Part shown: positions 63,617 to 64,000 of the stretch, piece after piece
How the letters are laid out: the number at the start of each line of letters is the position of its first letter
How positions within the stretch are numbered: position 1 is the first letter of the stretch
NCBI RefSeq assembly: GCF_036884655.1
Contig: NC_088355.1
Location: 22,360,501-22,424,500, forward strand
DNA from: Musa acuminata AAA Group
Lineage: Eukaryota > Streptophyta > Magnoliopsida > Zingiberales > Musaceae
Direction of reading: 5' to 3'
Length of the DNA: 64,000 bases
The notes under the pieces: model-generated
The model's database searches: none
The model's input: the letters and a program-made list of their open reading frames with translations, nothing else
Told to the model about the DNA's origin: nothing
Program-made: the position numbers and the translations under genes

Positions 63617-64000
63617 TGTCAGGACTCTAGCTAGGAGAGTCCTAATTGAGAGGGACATTCATGTAAAACCTACATAAGCCGACCCCTATTAAAGAGGTGA
63701 AGTGGCCGGCTAGGGTTAGGAGGTTATTTCTTAGAGAAGAATAAGGAGTTGTAAAGGAATAGGAGTCTTGAGTATGAGTCCTATTAGGAGTTGGATAGAA
63801 GTAGGAGTCTTGAGTAGGAGTCCTATTAGGAGTTGGTTAGAAGTAGGAGTCTTAAGTAAGAGTCCTATTATGAGTTAGGGTCTAGAAGCCCTATAAATAG
63901 TCGTGTATTCCACCTCGTTTCATAAGCAATAGATGAATCTTTTCTGCAGCTTTTGAGCAGCAACTTGGAGGGAGGAACCCCTATAGAGTTCCTCCTTGGA
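63617..64000 (+). repeat. G1 3' LTR, cut by window end
   Basis: 384 bp of an LTR of about 436 bp. It has the same single-hairpin start and CATGTAAAACCTAC variant as 3323-3529, and TATAAATA at 63892-63899. The last ten bases (CTCCTTGGA) depart from the expected CCAAGGAGG order and hint at a local change or another joint just past the edge. Confidence 0.88.

Larger units (their letters stand above)
3323..64000 (+). mobile_element. G1: outermost host chromovirus, split by nested insertions
   Basis: The LTR begins TGTTAGGACTCTAGC at 3323, breaks at 3529 (M1 inserted) and resumes at 23113 up to 23346. PBS, leader and gag follow to 25436, where P1 is inserted. Gag/PR resumes in register at 61177 and runs through RT, RNase H, INT and chromodomain remnants to a PPT at 63603 and the 3' LTR from 63617. 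The 5' and 3' LTRs match closely in the 5' variant (CATGTAAAACCTAC), which G2 and G3 lack, and this ties the two ends to one element. Many stops are present. It shares large RT and INT deletions with G3. The 3' end lies outside the window, so no TSD can be tested. Confidence 0.85.

Overview
This window is plant nuclear DNA made almost entirely of LTR retrotransposons. I see no host protein gene, rRNA, tRNA gene or CRISPR array. Two lineages dominate. The first is Ty1/copia elements of the Sirevirus (SIRE/Maximus) type: LTRs near 2 kb, a UBN2-like gag with CCHC knuckles, pol in the order PR-INT-RT-RNaseH, and a long 3' non-coding tract with polypurine motifs. The second is Ty3/gypsy chromoviruses of a Reina-like type: 430-440 bp LTRs and gag-PR-RT-RNaseH-INT followed by a chromodomain. 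Sireviruses are plant specific, so the host is a flowering plant. A monocot, perhaps the banana family, is my guess from remembered LTR similarity and is weak.

Layout. Bases 1-3322 hold debris: a 185-bp tandem repeat (1-420), a broken minus-strand chromovirus called G0 (421-2847), a 166-bp short LTR with a primer-binding site (2848-3073) and a collapsed Sirevirus LTR (3074-3322). Everything from 3323 to 64000 can be read as one nested stack whose outermost host is a single plus-strand chromovirus, G1. Its parts are 5' LTR 3323-3529 and 23113-23346, internal 23347-25436 and 61177-63616, and 3' LTR from 63617 to the window edge.

Insertions into G1. Sirevirus M1 (3530-23112, minus, TSD AGTCC) sits in the G1 5' LTR. 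M1 carries a solo LTR S1 in its RT (7407-8590, TSD AAAAT) and a gag-only Sirevirus M2 in its own 5' LTR (13330-22002, TSD GAGAC). The gag-only Sirevirus P1 (25437-61176, plus) sits at the gag/PR border of G1. The 3' LTR of P1 holds chromovirus G2 (32004-37811, plus, TSD ACGCA) and Sirevirus M3 (37995-61065, minus). M3 gag is split by chromovirus G3 (43503-58571, minus, TSD GTCCT with one change). G3 is split by the nearly intact Sirevirus P2 (44718-54271, plus, TSD AGGGG). The depth is therefore five: G1 > P1 > M3 > G3 > P2.

How the parts relate. P2 is the youngest and most complete element. M1 and P2 are gag-pol Sireviruses. M2 and P1 are gag-only relatives that must have used enzymes supplied in trans. 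M3 has lost nearly all of pol and carries in its place a foreign plant gene fragment (41217-42313). G1 and G3 share the same internal deletions of the RT catalytic core and of most of integrase, so they look like a non-autonomous chromovirus subfamily that could be driven by G2-like elements. The strongest leads for something new are these two deletion families, a base-paired stem around the Sirevirus PPT/LTR junction that covaries between subfamilies, a shared in-frame stop between Sirevirus gag and protease, and the gene cassette in M3.
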